Positions 27,664-37,891 of a stretch of DNA of 64,000 nt are shown here, piece after piece. A program made the translations under genes and the position numbers. This DNA is from Heyndrickxia ginsengihumi (GTDB lineage: Bacteria; Bacillota; Bacilli; Bacillales; Bacillaceae_C). The notes beneath the pieces were generated by a model. The model was not told where the DNA came from, searched no databases, and saw only the letters and a program-made list of their open reading frames with translations. How positions within the stretch are numbered: the stretch's first letter is position 1; every line of letters starts with the position of its first letter. The stretch is taken from contig NZ_JAAIWK010000016.1 in assembly GCF_011008565.1 (NCBI RefSeq), positions 22,467 through 86,466 on the forward strand. The letters run 5' to 3'.

Positions 27664-28527
27664 ATGCCACAATTTTTTCTGAATAAACGTTTAATTGTTT
27701 TGTTAATCAGCGTCATTTTGTTAGTGGCGTTAATTGGTTTTTCCCTGAGAGAGCGTGATCGTATTTCAAAGCCTGAGCAATTCGTAAGGGATATTGTTGG
27801 ATTTGGACAATCGATCATTGCTAAGCCTGCTACTGGTATTGCTGGATTTTTCGATGATGTAAAGGATTTAAAGCATACATATGAAGAAAATCAAAAGCTA
27901 AAATCACATTTAGATAGCATGGCAAGTCTTGAAGCAGAAAATCATGATTTGAAAAAAGAAAACGAAAGCCTTAGAGCAGTTCTAAAGAAGAAAAATAGTC
28001 TTCGAGATTCTCAATCCATTCAAGCACAAGTAATTGCTCGAAACCCAGATCAATGGTACGAACAAATTGTCATTGATAAAGGTGAAGTGAACGGTGTAGC
28101 AAAAAATATGGCCGTTATCACCTCGACTGGGTTTTTAGGTAAAATTACCCAAGTTGACAAATTTTCTTCAACTGTTGAATTGTTAAGCTCACCAGATACG
28201 ACGAATCGTGTTTCTGCCAAAATACAAAGCAGCAAAGATGTATTTGGGCTTATTGAAGGCTACGATGAAAAAACAAAAATGCTGATGCTAAAAGGTTTAG
28301 ACTATAATATTAAAGTGAAAAAAGGCGACAAAGTTGTCACTTCAGGATTAAGCGGACTTTTCCCAAGCGATTTATTAATTGGAAAAGTATCGAAAATTGT
28401 CCCAGATGATAATGGGCTTACACAAACGGCTTATGTGAAGCCAGCAGCTGATTTCTATAATGTTTCTGATGTAATTGTTGTCAATCGTCTTGCACAAAAA
28501 GTCAGCTCTAGTAACAATGGGGGGTGA
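27664..28527 (+). CDS. mreC: Rod shape-determining protein MreC
   Basis: A 287-residue bitopic scaffold of the elongasome. One membrane helix near residues 8-27 (RLIVLLISVILLVALIGFSL), a coiled coil (EENQKLKSHLDSMASLEAEN ... ENESLRAVLKKK, about 75-115) and the double beta-barrel domain (NPDQWYEQIVIDKGEVNGV ... GLSGLFPSDLLIGKV). I use the ATG at 27664, after AGGAGTGG; the GTG at 27655 overlaps that site. mreD overlaps or abuts the end. Confidence 0.94.
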   Translation: MPQFFLNKRLIVLLISVILLVALIGFSLRERDRISKPEQFVRDIVGFGQSIIAKPATGIAGFFDDVKDLKHTYEENQKLKSHLDSMASLEAENHDLKKENESLRAVLKKKNSLRDSQSIQAQVIARNPDQWYEQIVIDKGEVNGVAKNMAVITSTGFLGKITQVDKFSSTVELLSSPDTTNRVSAKIQSSKDVFGLIEGYDEKTKMLMLKGLDYNIKVKKGDKVVTSGLSGLFPSDLLIGKVSKIVPDDNGLTQTAYVKPAADFYNVSDVIVVNRLAQKVSSSNNGG

Positions 28528-28532
28528 AAGTG

Positions 28533-29051
28533 ATGAAACGAGTATTGATCCCCCTTATTTTAAGTTTATGCTATATAGCTGATAGTTTATTTGTACAATT
28601 TTTTTCACTTGAATCTTTTGGGGGCACGTATATTCTTGTTCCCCACTTTCTATTAGTTGTTTTAGTATTAATGGGAATCTTTTATCGGCCAAAAACATCG
28701 ATTATGTATGCTTTTATATTTGGTATGTTGTATGATGCATTTTATACAGGGGTGCTAGGGATTTATTTGTTTTTCTTCCCGCTTGCTGTATATATTACTA
28801 CGAAAATGATGAAAGTCCTGCAATCAAACTTAGTAATTTCTGGAATTGTTGTCTTATTTAACATTACGATTGTAGAGTTTCTTGTATACGGTGTTAATTT
28901 ATTAATAAATCATGATTTAATGAATTTAGCTGATTTCTTGAACTTACGGCTATGGCCAACGCTTGTATTAAACTTAGCCTTTTTTATTGTGATTGGTTTA
29001 CCAATGAGAAATTTCCTTACTCGGCGTGTTCGAGAAGAAATGATTGATTAA
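28533..29051 (+). CDS. mreD: Rod shape-determining protein MreD
   Basis: A 172-residue integral membrane protein with about five helices (ILVPHFLLVVLVLMGIFY, SIMYAFIFGMLYDAFYTG, and others), the size and hydropathy of MreD, the membrane partner of MreC. The ATG at 28533 follows GGGGGGTGA; a GTG at 28524 is within the ribosome site. It directly follows mreC. No terminator is seen before minC. Confidence 0.92.
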   Translation: MKRVLIPLILSLCYIADSLFVQFFSLESFGGTYILVPHFLLVVLVLMGIFYRPKTSIMYAFIFGMLYDAFYTGVLGIYLFFFPLAVYITTKMMKVLQSNLVISGIVVLFNITIVEFLVYGVNLLINHDLMNLADFLNLRLWPTLVLNLAFFIVIGLPMRNFLTRRVREEMID

Positions 29052-29145
29052 AGAACAGGCATGTATCATGAATGGTGGAGTAAAGAAAAGAGGGAAATTG
29101 CATGTCATTGTTGAATTAAATAGCCACTGAGGTGAGCACTGAAAG

Positions 29146-29829
29146 ATGAAAAAAATGCAAAATGTCATGATTAAAGGGACTAAGGACGGATTAACGCTGC
29201 ATTTAAATGATCAATGTGCGTATGATGACCTTTTAAAAGAACTAGAAAATAAATTATCTGGACATAAATCTATTCACGATGAAGAAAGTCCATTGATTTC
29301 AGTTAAAATTCAAATAGGGAACCGTTATTTAACAGAAGAACAAGAAGAAGAAATTAAAGCGTTCATTCGTCATCAACGGAATCTTGTTGTTGATGAAATT
29401 ATTAGCAACGTCGTTACAAAAGAAGAGGCATTGAAAGAACGTAAGGAGAATGAAATTGTCTCCGTTACGGCTATTGTTCGCTCGGGACAAGTACTAGAAG
29501 TACCTGGAGACTTACTTTTAGTAGGTGATGTCAATCCTGGCGGAACGGTTATTGCAAATGGCAATATTTTCGTTTTAGGGAATCTAAAAGGAGTGGCACA
29601 TGCTGGCTTCAGCGGTAAGCGAGATGCCATCATTGTCGCTTCGAATATGATGCCGACCCAATTAAGGATAGCTGATTGTTTAAATCGGGCACCTGATCAA
29701 TATGCAAAAGAAGATCGTCACGAAATGGAATGTGCGTACATAGATTCATCCAATCAAATGATTATAGATAGATTACAAGTTTTAAAATCAATTAGGCCGA
29801 ATATTACTAGATTACAAGGAGGATTTTGA
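29146..29829 (+). CDS. minC: Septum site-determining protein MinC
   Basis: Inhibitor of FtsZ polymerisation that keeps division away from the poles. The 227-residue protein has the N-terminal MinC_N domain ([20 protein letters not shown]) and a C-terminal right-handed beta-helix ([58 protein letters not shown]), the dimerisation and MinD-binding part. It is followed by minD one base later. Confidence 0.95.
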   Translation: MKKMQNVMIKGTKDGLTLHLNDQCAYDDLLKELENKLSGHKSIHDEESPLISVKIQIGNRYLTEEQEEEIKAFIRHQRNLVVDEIISNVVTKEEALKERKENEIVSVTAIVRSGQVLEVPGDLLLVGDVNPGGTVIANGNIFVLGNLKGVAHAGFSGKRDAIIVASNMMPTQLRIADCLNRAPDQYAKEDRHEMECAYIDSSNQMIIDRLQVLKSIRPNITRLQGGF

Positions 29830-29830
29830 C

Positions 29831-30634
29831 ATGGGTGAAGCAATTGTCATTACATCCGGTAAAGGAGGAGTCGGTAAAACGACAACCTCTGCCAATCTAG
29901 GGACAGCTCTTGCTCTTCAGGGGAAAAAAGTATGTCTTGTTGATACAGATATTGGACTTCGAAATCTAGACGTTGTATTAGGTTTAGAAAACCGGATTAT
30001 TTATGATTTAGTTGATGTAGTAGAGGGAAGATGTAAGATCCATCAGGCGATTGTAAAAGATAAACGTTTTGATGATAAGTTATTTCTTCTGCCAGCTGCG
30101 CAAACAAGTGATAAAACAGCTGTAGCTCCTGATCAAATGAAGAAATTGATCAATGAGTTAAAGCAAGACTTTGATTATATTTTAATTGATTGTCCAGCAG
30201 GGATTGAACAAGGCTATAAAAATGCTGTCGCTGGTGCGGATAAAGCAGTTGTCGTGACGACACCAGAAATTTCAGCTGTCCGTGACGCTGATCGAATCAT
30301 TGGGTTGCTTGAGAGTGAAGAACATATTGACTCACCAAGATTAATTATCAATCGTATTCGCAATCATATGATGAAAAATGGTGATATGCTAGATATTGAT
30401 GAAGTGACAACACAGTTATCGATTGATTTATTAGGCATTGTGATAGACGATGATGAAGTGATTCGTGCTTCAAATCAAGGGGAGCCGATTGCGTTAAATC
30501 CGAATAATCGTGCATCTATTGCTTATCGTAATATTGCACGAAGAATTTTAGGAGAATCTGTTCCGTTGCAGCCATTGGACATGCCTAAAAAAGGAATGTT
30601 CGCGAAATTCAAGCAATTGTTTGGAGCAAAATAG
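29831..30634 (+). CDS. minD: Septum site-determining protein MinD (ATPase)
   Basis: Membrane-associated deviant-Walker ATPase (267 residues) that holds MinC at the membrane. The deviant Walker A is ITSGKGGVGKTTTSANLG (residues 7-24); LVDTDIGLRNLDVVLGL and YILIDCPAGIEQG follow. The C-terminus KKGMFAKFKQLFG is an amphipathic membrane-targeting helix. Starts at an ATG after GGAGGATTTTGAC, coupled to minC. Closed by a terminator. Confidence 0.97.
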   Translation: MGEAIVITSGKGGVGKTTTSANLGTALALQGKKVCLVDTDIGLRNLDVVLGLENRIIYDLVDVVEGRCKIHQAIVKDKRFDDKLFLLPAAQTSDKTAVAPDQMKKLINELKQDFDYILIDCPAGIEQGYKNAVAGADKAVVVTTPEISAVRDADRIIGLLESEEHIDSPRLIINRIRNHMMKNGDMLDIDEVTTQLSIDLLGIVIDDDEVIRASNQGEPIALNPNNRASIAYRNIARRILGESVPLQPLDMPKKGMFAKFKQLFGAK

Positions 30635-30644
30635 TATGCATTAT

Positions 30645-30676
30645 GAAGAAATTGGCGCTTGCCAGTTTCTTTTTTT
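30645..30676 (+). terminator. Rho-independent terminator after minD
   Basis: GAAGAAATTGGC, loop GCTT, GCCAGTTTCTTT, then a T run to 30676. It ends the mre-min unit. Confidence 0.92.
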
Positions 30677-30744
30677 AGTCTTTTTCAAAAACTTTTAACT
30701 TGATATCGTAACAGATATTTTCCATTCTTATTGAAAATTGATTG

Positions 30745-30875
30745 ACTTGTAGATTAAAGCGGGGTAGGACTCCTGCGGGATCAGCATGTCAATGGGAGAC
30801 CCCGCAGGCTTGAAGTGTAGCCGAGAAGGACTCCCGACCGCCCGCGGAAAGCGAACCCCTGAAGCGAAAAAACTT
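30745..30875 (-). repeat. GC-rich intergenic repeat, copy B
   Basis: Well-preserved copy, in the opposite orientation to copy C. It shows GACTCCTGCGGGA, then GACCCCGCAGGC (the two pair to form a hairpin), and CCGCCCGCGGAAAGCGA at 30838-30854. It lies between the minD terminator and the sigma-E promoter of spoIVFA and contains no reading frame. Confidence 0.85.
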
Positions 30876-30953
30876 ACTCCTTCTTGAAGCGGAAATTGCC
30901 ATCTGTTAACTAGTAGTAAGTTAGATTTCTATTTAAATCTAACTGATAAGCTT

Positions 30954-30983
30954 GTCATATCCATATCGGACTAGTCATACATT
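30954..30983 (+). promoter_or_regulatory. Sigma-E promoter of the spoIVF operon
   Basis: GTCATATC at 30954-30961, a 14-base spacer and CATACATT at 30976-30983 match the sigma-E consensus almost exactly. The site is 44 bases before spoIVFA, whose operon is under sigma-E in B. subtilis. Confidence 0.8.
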
Positions 30984-31026
30984 AGTAGCAAACGAGTCTT
31001 CGAGCTGACGAAGGGGGCAAGCTGTC

Positions 31027-31785
31027 TTGAGCAATCGCGCAGATGAAATAAGAAAACAAATTGAAAAGCGACGAAAAACGAAGAAAATCCCTGTAACCTC
31101 AATTAAAGAAATGATGGAGCCTAATGTGTATGAAGACGAATCAATGATTTTTGAATCTCCTCCACCAAAGCAAACACATCCGCTTTTTAAAAAAGAAACG
31201 ATTTTGCTAAAGATTTTAATTTCGGCTGTCATGGTTTTAGCTGTTGCGATTATTTTTAAGTCGACAAATCCGATGTTACACAAGACAAAATCAGTGATTT
31301 CGCAAACGATGAAGCAGGAATATCAATTTGCAACTGTTGCGAATTGGTATGAAGATAAGTTTGGCAAGCCTTTAGCGATTTTGCCTATTAAACCCGAAAA
31401 GGAACAGTCTGCAACAGTGAATAAGCAATCATATGCACTGCCTGTTTCAGGAAAAATTTTAACAAATTTCTCTGCTGATGGCCGCGGTGTGATGATTGAA
31501 ACAAAGTCTGATTCTGCTGTAAAAGCAATGAATGGCGGGACTGTCATTTTTGCTGGGAAAAAGAAAAACATTGGGAACACAGTCATTATTCAGCATTCAG
31601 ATTCATCAGAATCATGGTATGGAAATTTAGCCTCGATTGACGTGAAAGAATACGATCAAGTAAAGACAGGCAAACAGGTTGGAACTGTAAAAAATGAAGA
31701 AAACGGGGATAAGGGAGAATTTTATTTTGCACTTAAAAAAGGTAATGGTTTTATAGATCCTATCCAGGTGATTAAATTTGAATAA
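31027..31785 (+). CDS. spoIVFA: Stage IV sporulation protein FA
   Basis: SpoIVFA anchors and inhibits the SpoIVFB protease in the outer forespore membrane until the forespore signal arrives. The 252-residue protein begins MSNRADEIRKQIEKRRK, very like the B. subtilis start, has one membrane helix near residues 60-78 and a degenerate M23/LytM domain outside (SYALPVSGKILTNFSADGRG ... NGGTVIFAGKKKNIGNTVII). The TTG start follows GAAGGGGG. It overlaps spoIVFB by 8 bases, keeping the pair translationally coupled. Transcribed from the sigma-E promoter above. Confidence 0.95.
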   Translation: MSNRADEIRKQIEKRRKTKKIPVTSIKEMMEPNVYEDESMIFESPPPKQTHPLFKKETILLKILISAVMVLAVAIIFKSTNPMLHKTKSVISQTMKQEYQFATVANWYEDKFGKPLAILPIKPEKEQSATVNKQSYALPVSGKILTNFSADGRGVMIETKSDSAVKAMNGGTVIFAGKKKNIGNTVIIQHSDSSESWYGNLASIDVKEYDQVKTGKQVGTVKNEENGDKGEFYFALKKGNGFIDPIQVIKFE

Positions 31786-32647
31786 TTGGTTCCAGCTGTT
31801 TATGAAAATTCGCATTCATCCACTTTTTTGGTTGATTGCTGGTATTTCAATATTAACCGCCCGTTTTCAAGAATTATTAATATTGTTCAGTATCATTTTT
31901 ATCCATGAAATGGGTCATGGAATAATGGCTCATTTTTTTTCATGGCGTATAAAAAAAATCTTACTTTTACCGTTTGGTGGCGTTGCAGAAATGGATGAAC
32001 ATGGCAATCGCCCATTTAAGGAAGAATTGCTTGTTGTTTTAGCAGGACCGCTACAGCATGTGTGGATTGCTTGTCTTGCCGTTCTTTTATATCATGGTCA
32101 TCTAATTGAAGTGGATCAATACGAGATGATGATGGGCTGGAATATGATGATTTTGCTATTTAATTTATTACCGATTTGGCCACTGGACGGCGGCAAGCTC
32201 ATTAATTTATTGTTTTCCCGAAAGTATCCTTTTTTAAATGCATTTCGAATGACGATTGTAAGTTCTATCGTTTTCCTCATTGTGTTTCATTGTATTTCAC
32301 TTATTTTGACGCCATTTAACATAAACATTTGGGCCATTGTACTGTATTTGTATGTTGCGCTTTGGAAAGAATGGAAACAGCTGTACTATGTATTTATGAG
32401 ATTCTTATTGGAAAGATATTATGGAAAGAAGCGTATACTTAAAGGGCTAACACCGCTTAAAGTCGATGGAAACACATATTTATATGAAGTGCTGGAAAAA
32501 TTTAAGCGTGATTGTAAACATCCGCTCATTGTAGTTGAAAAGGGAGAAAAAATTGGAGAATTAGATGAAAATGAATTATTATTTGCCTATTTTGCGGAAA
32601 AACAAACAAATGCGAAAGTGAAGGATATCTTGTATAGTTATGAATAA
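31778..32647 (+). CDS. spoIVFB: Stage IV sporulation protein FB (pro-sigma-K processing protease)
   Basis: Site-2-type intramembrane metalloprotease (289 residues) that cleaves pro-sigma-K in the mother cell. Catalytic HEMGH lies at residues 43-47 and the third ligand Asp in PLDGGKL at 137, the same numbering as the B. subtilis enzyme. Six membrane segments and a C-terminal CBS-like cytoplasmic domain (VDGNTYLYEVLEKFKRDCKH ... ELDENELLFAY) are visible. The TTG start follows CCAGGTGA within the end of spoIVFA. BofC, which acts on this pathway, is encoded at 42307. Confidence 0.96.
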   Translation: MNNWFQLFMKIRIHPLFWLIAGISILTARFQELLILFSIIFIHEMGHGIMAHFFSWRIKKILLLPFGGVAEMDEHGNRPFKEELLVVLAGPLQHVWIACLAVLLYHGHLIEVDQYEMMMGWNMMILLFNLLPIWPLDGGKLINLLFSRKYPFLNAFRMTIVSSIVFLIVFHCISLILTPFNINIWAIVLYLYVALWKEWKQLYYVFMRFLLERYYGKKRILKGLTPLKVDGNTYLYEVLEKFKRDCKHPLIVVEKGEKIGELDENELLFAYFAEKQTNAKVKDILYSYE

Positions 32648-32676
32648 GAGCAATGAAGTTTATTGGTGGTGTTAAA

Positions 32677-34170
32677 GTGTCAAATTCTATTATTGTGAAT
32701 GCAAAAACGAGAGAAAAGCGATATGCTGTGATCCAACATGAAAAAGTGAGTAAAATTATTATTCAACAGCCTCAAGATATTACAAAAGTTGGGAATGTTT
32801 ATATCGGGAAAGTAATGTCAATAAAACCAGGTATTAATGCTGCTTTTATTGATATTGGTGAAGGACGACATGGCTATTTACACCGTGACCAGCTGCCAAG
32901 TTTTCTTCATCAAGATGATGACCGTAAACATTCCTATCCTATTTCAAAATATGTAACAGTAGGACAAAAAATCATTGTACAAGTAAAGAAGGATGAAACA
33001 TCTTTTAAAGGTCCTTTGCTGACGGCAATTATTGAAATACAAGGAGATAGATTGATTTATTTGCCAGAGGGAAAGTATATCGCAGTATCTAAAAAGAGTG
33101 ATGAAACAACTAGAAAGGAATGGCGTAAACGGGCTAATCAATTTATAAAAGATCCAGAGGGATTAATTATTCGTACAGCTGCGTTTCAAAGTTCACAATC
33201 GGAATGGGAGCAAGAGCTTGAAAAATTACGAAATACATATTCGAATTTGCTGAAGCAGGCGGCGACAAAGAAAGTGCCGTCTTTGCTTTTTGAAAATAAT
33301 AATTTGGAAACAGCGGTATTTCAAGAAATGGTAAGGTTAAAATCAGGAGAAATCATTGGTGATGATACTGGGTTTATACAAAGATTAGAAACAAGGATTC
33401 AAACACATCCTCATTTGAGTTGGTCGTTTCAATATTATAATGAGCGCCAAAATATTTTTTCATCGTATCATATTGATGGTGAGATCCAGCATGCACTAAA
33501 ACGGATTGTTTGGCTGGAAAATGGTGCATATCTTGTGATTGACGAAACAGAGGCATTGATTAGTATTGATGTGAATACAGGAAAATTTACAGGCAAACAG
33601 AATCAAAAAGAAACGGTTCTAAAGACGAATATTCTTGCTGCTAAAGCAATTGGTACCCAATTGAAATTACGTGATTATGGCGGTATGATTTTAATAGATT
33701 TCATAGACATGCAAGTTGATTCGTACCGTGAAGAAGTACGGCGGGTTTTACAGGAAGAATTAAAAAAAGATCCGAGGCAGACAAAAATAATCGGATTCAC
33801 GCCGCTTGGAATTCTTGAAATGACAAGGAAAAAAACAAGAAAATCTCTAGCTGAAACATTACTAATGCCTTGTCCGGTTTGTAAAGGGAGCGGCAAAATT
33901 GAAAGTCCTGAGACTCTTGCATTTCGATTGGAACGTGAATTATGGGAAATGCTTTCTTCTGAATATGATGCTGTTTTAATTGAATGTACGGAAGATGTGA
34001 AGGATTGTTTTTGTGGAGACAATCAAATTCATTTGCAGCGCTTAGAGACGTTTCTTCATATGAAACTGTTATTTCATGTGAAACAGGATGCACACCCGTT
34101 CTACTCTATTCGTCAATTCGGTCGCTATGAAGATTTAAGAGGAAAATTAAAACTCAGTCATGCTGATTGA
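32677..34170 (+). CDS. rng: Ribonuclease G/E family protein
   Basis: Endoribonuclease of the RNase E/G family (497 residues). It has the N-terminal S1-type domain (VGNVYIGKVMSIKPGINAAF, IDIGEGRHGYLHRDQLP), the DNase I-like catalytic region with ISIDVNTGKF (near residue 297) and ILIDFIDM (near 341), which carry the metal-binding aspartates, and the zinc-link CPVCKGSGKI. It lacks the long C-terminal scaffold of RNase E. B. subtilis has no such enzyme, but other Bacillaceae encode it at this location between spoIVFB and rplU. The GTG at 32677 follows GGTGGTG and aligns with the family start; an ATG at 32653 would add eight residues. Confidence 0.92.
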   Translation: MSNSIIVNAKTREKRYAVIQHEKVSKIIIQQPQDITKVGNVYIGKVMSIKPGINAAFIDIGEGRHGYLHRDQLPSFLHQDDDRKHSYPISKYVTVGQKIIVQVKKDETSFKGPLLTAIIEIQGDRLIYLPEGKYIAVSKKSDETTRKEWRKRANQFIKDPEGLIIRTAAFQSSQSEWEQELEKLRNTYSNLLKQAATKKVPSLLFENNNLETAVFQEMVRLKSGEIIGDDTGFIQRLETRIQTHPHLSWSFQYYNERQNIFSSYHIDGEIQHALKRIVWLENGAYLVIDETEALISIDVNTGKFTGKQNQKETVLKTNILAAKAIGTQLKLRDYGGMILIDFIDMQVDSYREEVRRVLQEELKKDPRQTKIIGFTPLGILEMTRKKTRKSLAETLLMPCPVCKGSGKIESPETLAFRLERELWEMLSSEYDAVLIECTEDVKDCFCGDNQIHLQRLETFLHMKLLFHVKQDAHPFYSIRQFGRYEDLRGKLKLSHAD

Positions 34171-34195
34171 CAGATTGTATGCAGCATGTTAGAAT
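34167..34195 (+). promoter_or_regulatory. Promoter of the rplU-prp-rpmA operon
   Basis: TTGACA at 34167-34172, 17-base spacer, and TAGAAT at 34190-34195 preceded by TGT (extended -10). It overlaps the RNase G stop codon. This is one of the best sigma-A promoters in the window. Confidence 0.85.
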
Positions 34196-34205
34196 CTATA
34201 TGTTG

Positions 34206-34313
34206 TATTTGTAGCGCCTATGCTACAACCGCACAAGTACAGGCTCTATCATAAGTGTTTACATATGTAAAACGCCTGTCTTTGGCGAGTCTTAGACTTG
34301 AGGAGGTGCAGAG
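34206..34313 (+). ncRNA. L21 ribosomal-protein leader
   Basis: The 5' region before rplU carries the arrangement known for the L21 leader of Firmicutes: a short hairpin (GTAGCGCCTATGCTAC), and a second structure with ACGCCTGTCTTTGGCGAGTC just before the ribosome site GAGGAGGTG. By family knowledge it is a candidate autoregulatory structure. Ends approximate. Confidence 0.75.
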
Positions 34314-34622
34314 ATGTACGCAATTATTGAAACTGGTGGAAAACAAATCAAAGTTGAAGAAGGCCAAGCAATTTACGTTGAAAAACTAAATGCTGCTGAA
34401 GGTGAAGTTGTTACTTTTGATAAAGTTCTTTTCGTTGGTGGCGAATCTGTAAAAGTAGGAAGCCCTGTTGTTAAAGGTGCTACTGTTACAGCTAAAGTTG
34501 AAAAACAAGGCCGTGCGAAAAAATTAGTTGTATTCAAATACAAAGCTAAAAAGAACTATCATAAAAAACAAGGTCATCGTCAACCATACACAAAAGTTGT
34601 TGTTGAAAAAATCAATGCTTAA
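34314..34622 (+). CDS. rplU: 50S ribosomal protein L21
   Basis: 102-residue large-subunit protein. [20 protein letters not shown] at the start and the basic C-terminal [20 protein letters not shown] are L21 signatures. It is first in the rplU-prp-rpmA cluster and has the L21 leader upstream. Strong ribosome site GAGGAGGTG. Confidence 0.98.
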   Translation: MYAIIETGGKQIKVEEGQAIYVEKLNAAEGEVVTFDKVLFVGGESVKVGSPVVKGATVTAKVEKQGRAKKLVVFKYKAKKNYHKKQGHRQPYTKVVVEKINA

Positions 34623-34634
34623 GGTTGATAAAAC

Positions 34635-34967
34635 ATGATTGATGTTCGTATACATCGGCGGAAATCTGATGGCAACATTTTATCTTTCAAGATGAAAGGC
34701 CATGCGGATTTTGCTGAATACGGTCAAGACATTGTTTGTGCAGGGGCATCTGCGGTTTCTTTCGGTACCATTAATGCCATTATGGAATTAACCGAAGTGG
34801 AGCCAATTATTCGCCAATCTGATAGCGGTTTGTTGGAATGTATGTTTCCAACTGATTTGCCTAAAGAAGTGAATGATAAGATTCAAACCTTGCTTCAAGG
34901 AATGATCGTTTCATTGCAAACAATTGAACGAGATTATGGAAAATATATTAAAATAACCTTCCAATAG
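34635..34967 (+). CDS. prp: Ribosomal-processing cysteine protease Prp
   Basis: A 110-residue protease (B. subtilis YsxB) that removes the N-terminal extension of L27. The catalytic pair is visible as KGHADFAEYGQDIVCAGAS: His23 and Cys35. It lies between rplU and rpmA; its substrate L27 is encoded next and still has the extension with the LQFFASKKG cleavage region. In Staphylococcus aureus this cleavage is essential; the presence of both parts here predicts the same maturation step. Confidence 0.94.
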   Translation: MIDVRIHRRKSDGNILSFKMKGHADFAEYGQDIVCAGASAVSFGTINAIMELTEVEPIIRQSDSGLLECMFPTDLPKEVNDKIQTLLQGMIVSLQTIERDYGKYIKITFQ

Positions 34968-35270
<303 letters not shown>

Positions 35271-35295
35271 GATTGCTTTATGTGAGAATGGATGG

Positions 35296-35328
35296 AAAGC
35301 TCTAATCGCAAAAGCGGTTAGAGCTTTT
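35296..35328 (+). terminator. Rho-independent terminator after rpmA
   Basis: AAAGCTCTAATCGC pairs with GCGGTTAGAGCTTTT across an AAAA loop. Confidence 0.9.
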
Positions 35329-35454
35329 ATTATGCTTCGGAAATATGTGGAAATAAAGATCTTTATGTTATAAAAGATGGACGGTGCAGTTTGTTATTCT
35401 TTTTGTTATACTTTAATATGAGATAATCTATATGCAAATAGGAGTTTTAATAGA

Positions 35455-35976
35455 ATGAAAAATTGGACGACGGTAGAAGTTCTTCGTCATGCCAGACATG
35501 ACTGGCTCAACAAGATTCAATTAGTAAAAGGTTATGCAAGCTTAAATAAGCTTGACAATATTAAGGGAATTGTCGATGAGATTATTCAAGAAGCGCGTCA
35601 AGAGTCGATGCTGTCAAATTTAAATCTTCCCCAATTTGCTGAGTTGTTGCTAACATATAATTGGCGCGCAAAATATTTTCAAATTGAATATGAAATTTTA
35701 AATGTTGATGCGTCCAAATTGCCGAATGACGAAACACTTTCCAATTGGATGAGTCATTTTCTTGAACGGCTTGAAAAAGCCATTTCCAATTTTGGCGATA
35801 ATCAGTTGTACATAAGATTGGACACATCAACATCAGTTGTACGTTTCAATTTTGAATTTAGCGGAACAATAAACAATATAGAAATGCTAGATCATTGGTT
35901 TAAAGAACAGGGAGAAGATTCAATCGTAGTACATCATTTGACTCCATCTGCTTTTGAAGTAGATGTATTGTTTTAA
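35455..35976 (+). CDS. spo0B: Sporulation initiation phosphotransferase Spo0B
   Basis: Phosphorelay protein that passes phosphate from Spo0F to Spo0A. The 173-residue protein starts near the phosphoacceptor: HARHDWLNKIQLVKGYASL, where His15 is equivalent to His30 of B. subtilis Spo0B. Helical-hairpin dimerisation domain first, then a degenerate kinase-like C-terminal domain. It is about 15 residues shorter at the N-terminus than the B. subtilis protein. It is next to obg, as in B. subtilis, where Obg is also needed for sporulation initiation. Confidence 0.93.
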   Translation: MKNWTTVEVLRHARHDWLNKIQLVKGYASLNKLDNIKGIVDEIIQEARQESMLSNLNLPQFAELLLTYNWRAKYFQIEYEILNVDASKLPNDETLSNWMSHFLERLEKAISNFGDNQLYIRLDTSTSVVRFNFEFSGTINNIEMLDHWFKEQGEDSIVVHHLTPSAFEVDVLF

Positions 35977-35995
35977 AAGCTAATATTGCTTATAA

Positions 35996-37327
<1,332 letters not shown>

Positions 37328-37411
37328 GTGGAATGAAAGGATTCGTTGCTTACATCTAGCTTTAACATCATTGATATTATGGTGAAGCAATGATTCGATG
37401 GAGGAAGGCGA

Positions 37412-37864
37412 ATGGGAAATAGAGGAGAAAATAAATTTATATTAGTACGGGAAGATGTACTGCCTGAAGCAATGAGGAAAACATTGCTAGCAAAAGAATT
37501 GTTAGAAAGTAGGGAAGCATCTTCAGTTTGGGAAGCTGTACAAAAAGTTGATTTAAGCCGCAGCGCATTTTATAAATATCGTGATACTGTTTTTCCGTTT
37601 CATTCGGTTGTAAAAGAAAAAATTGTCACATTATTTTTCTATTTAGAAGATCGTTCAGGGACGTTATCGGAAATTTTACGGATCATTGCTGCCCATTCGT
37701 GCAATATTTTAACCATTCACCAGACGATTCCAATTCAAGGCAAAGCCAATGTAACAATATCTTTAAATGTGACAGACATTCAACCTAGTTTAGAAGCTCT
37801 TTTAGTTGAACTTGAACAGCTAGATTTTATCAATAAAGTAGAAATTTTAGGATCCGGAGCATAG
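37412..37864 (+). CDS. pheB: ACT domain-containing protein PheB
   Basis: A 150-residue protein with an N-terminal helix-turn-helix-like part ([20 protein letters not shown]) and a C-terminal ACT domain ([23 protein letters not shown] is its start). In Bacillus it precedes pheA and is an old candidate for chorismate mutase or a regulator; function is not settled. The ATG follows GGAGGAAGGCGA. 27 bases separate it from pheA. Confidence 0.9.
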   Translation: MGNRGENKFILVREDVLPEAMRKTLLAKELLESREASSVWEAVQKVDLSRSAFYKYRDTVFPFHSVVKEKIVTLFFYLEDRSGTLSEILRIIAAHSCNILTIHQTIPIQGKANVTISLNVTDIQPSLEALLVELEQLDFINKVEILGSGA

Positions 37865-37891
37865 TGTCTCCGGTAATGGGAGAGGAAAATT

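Noticed and set aside
30745..30875. Possible riboswitch or leader between minD and spoIVFA
   Set aside because: The structured GC-rich part is a copy of the dispersed intergenic repeat and lies upstream of the spoIVFA promoter, so it is not in the transcript.
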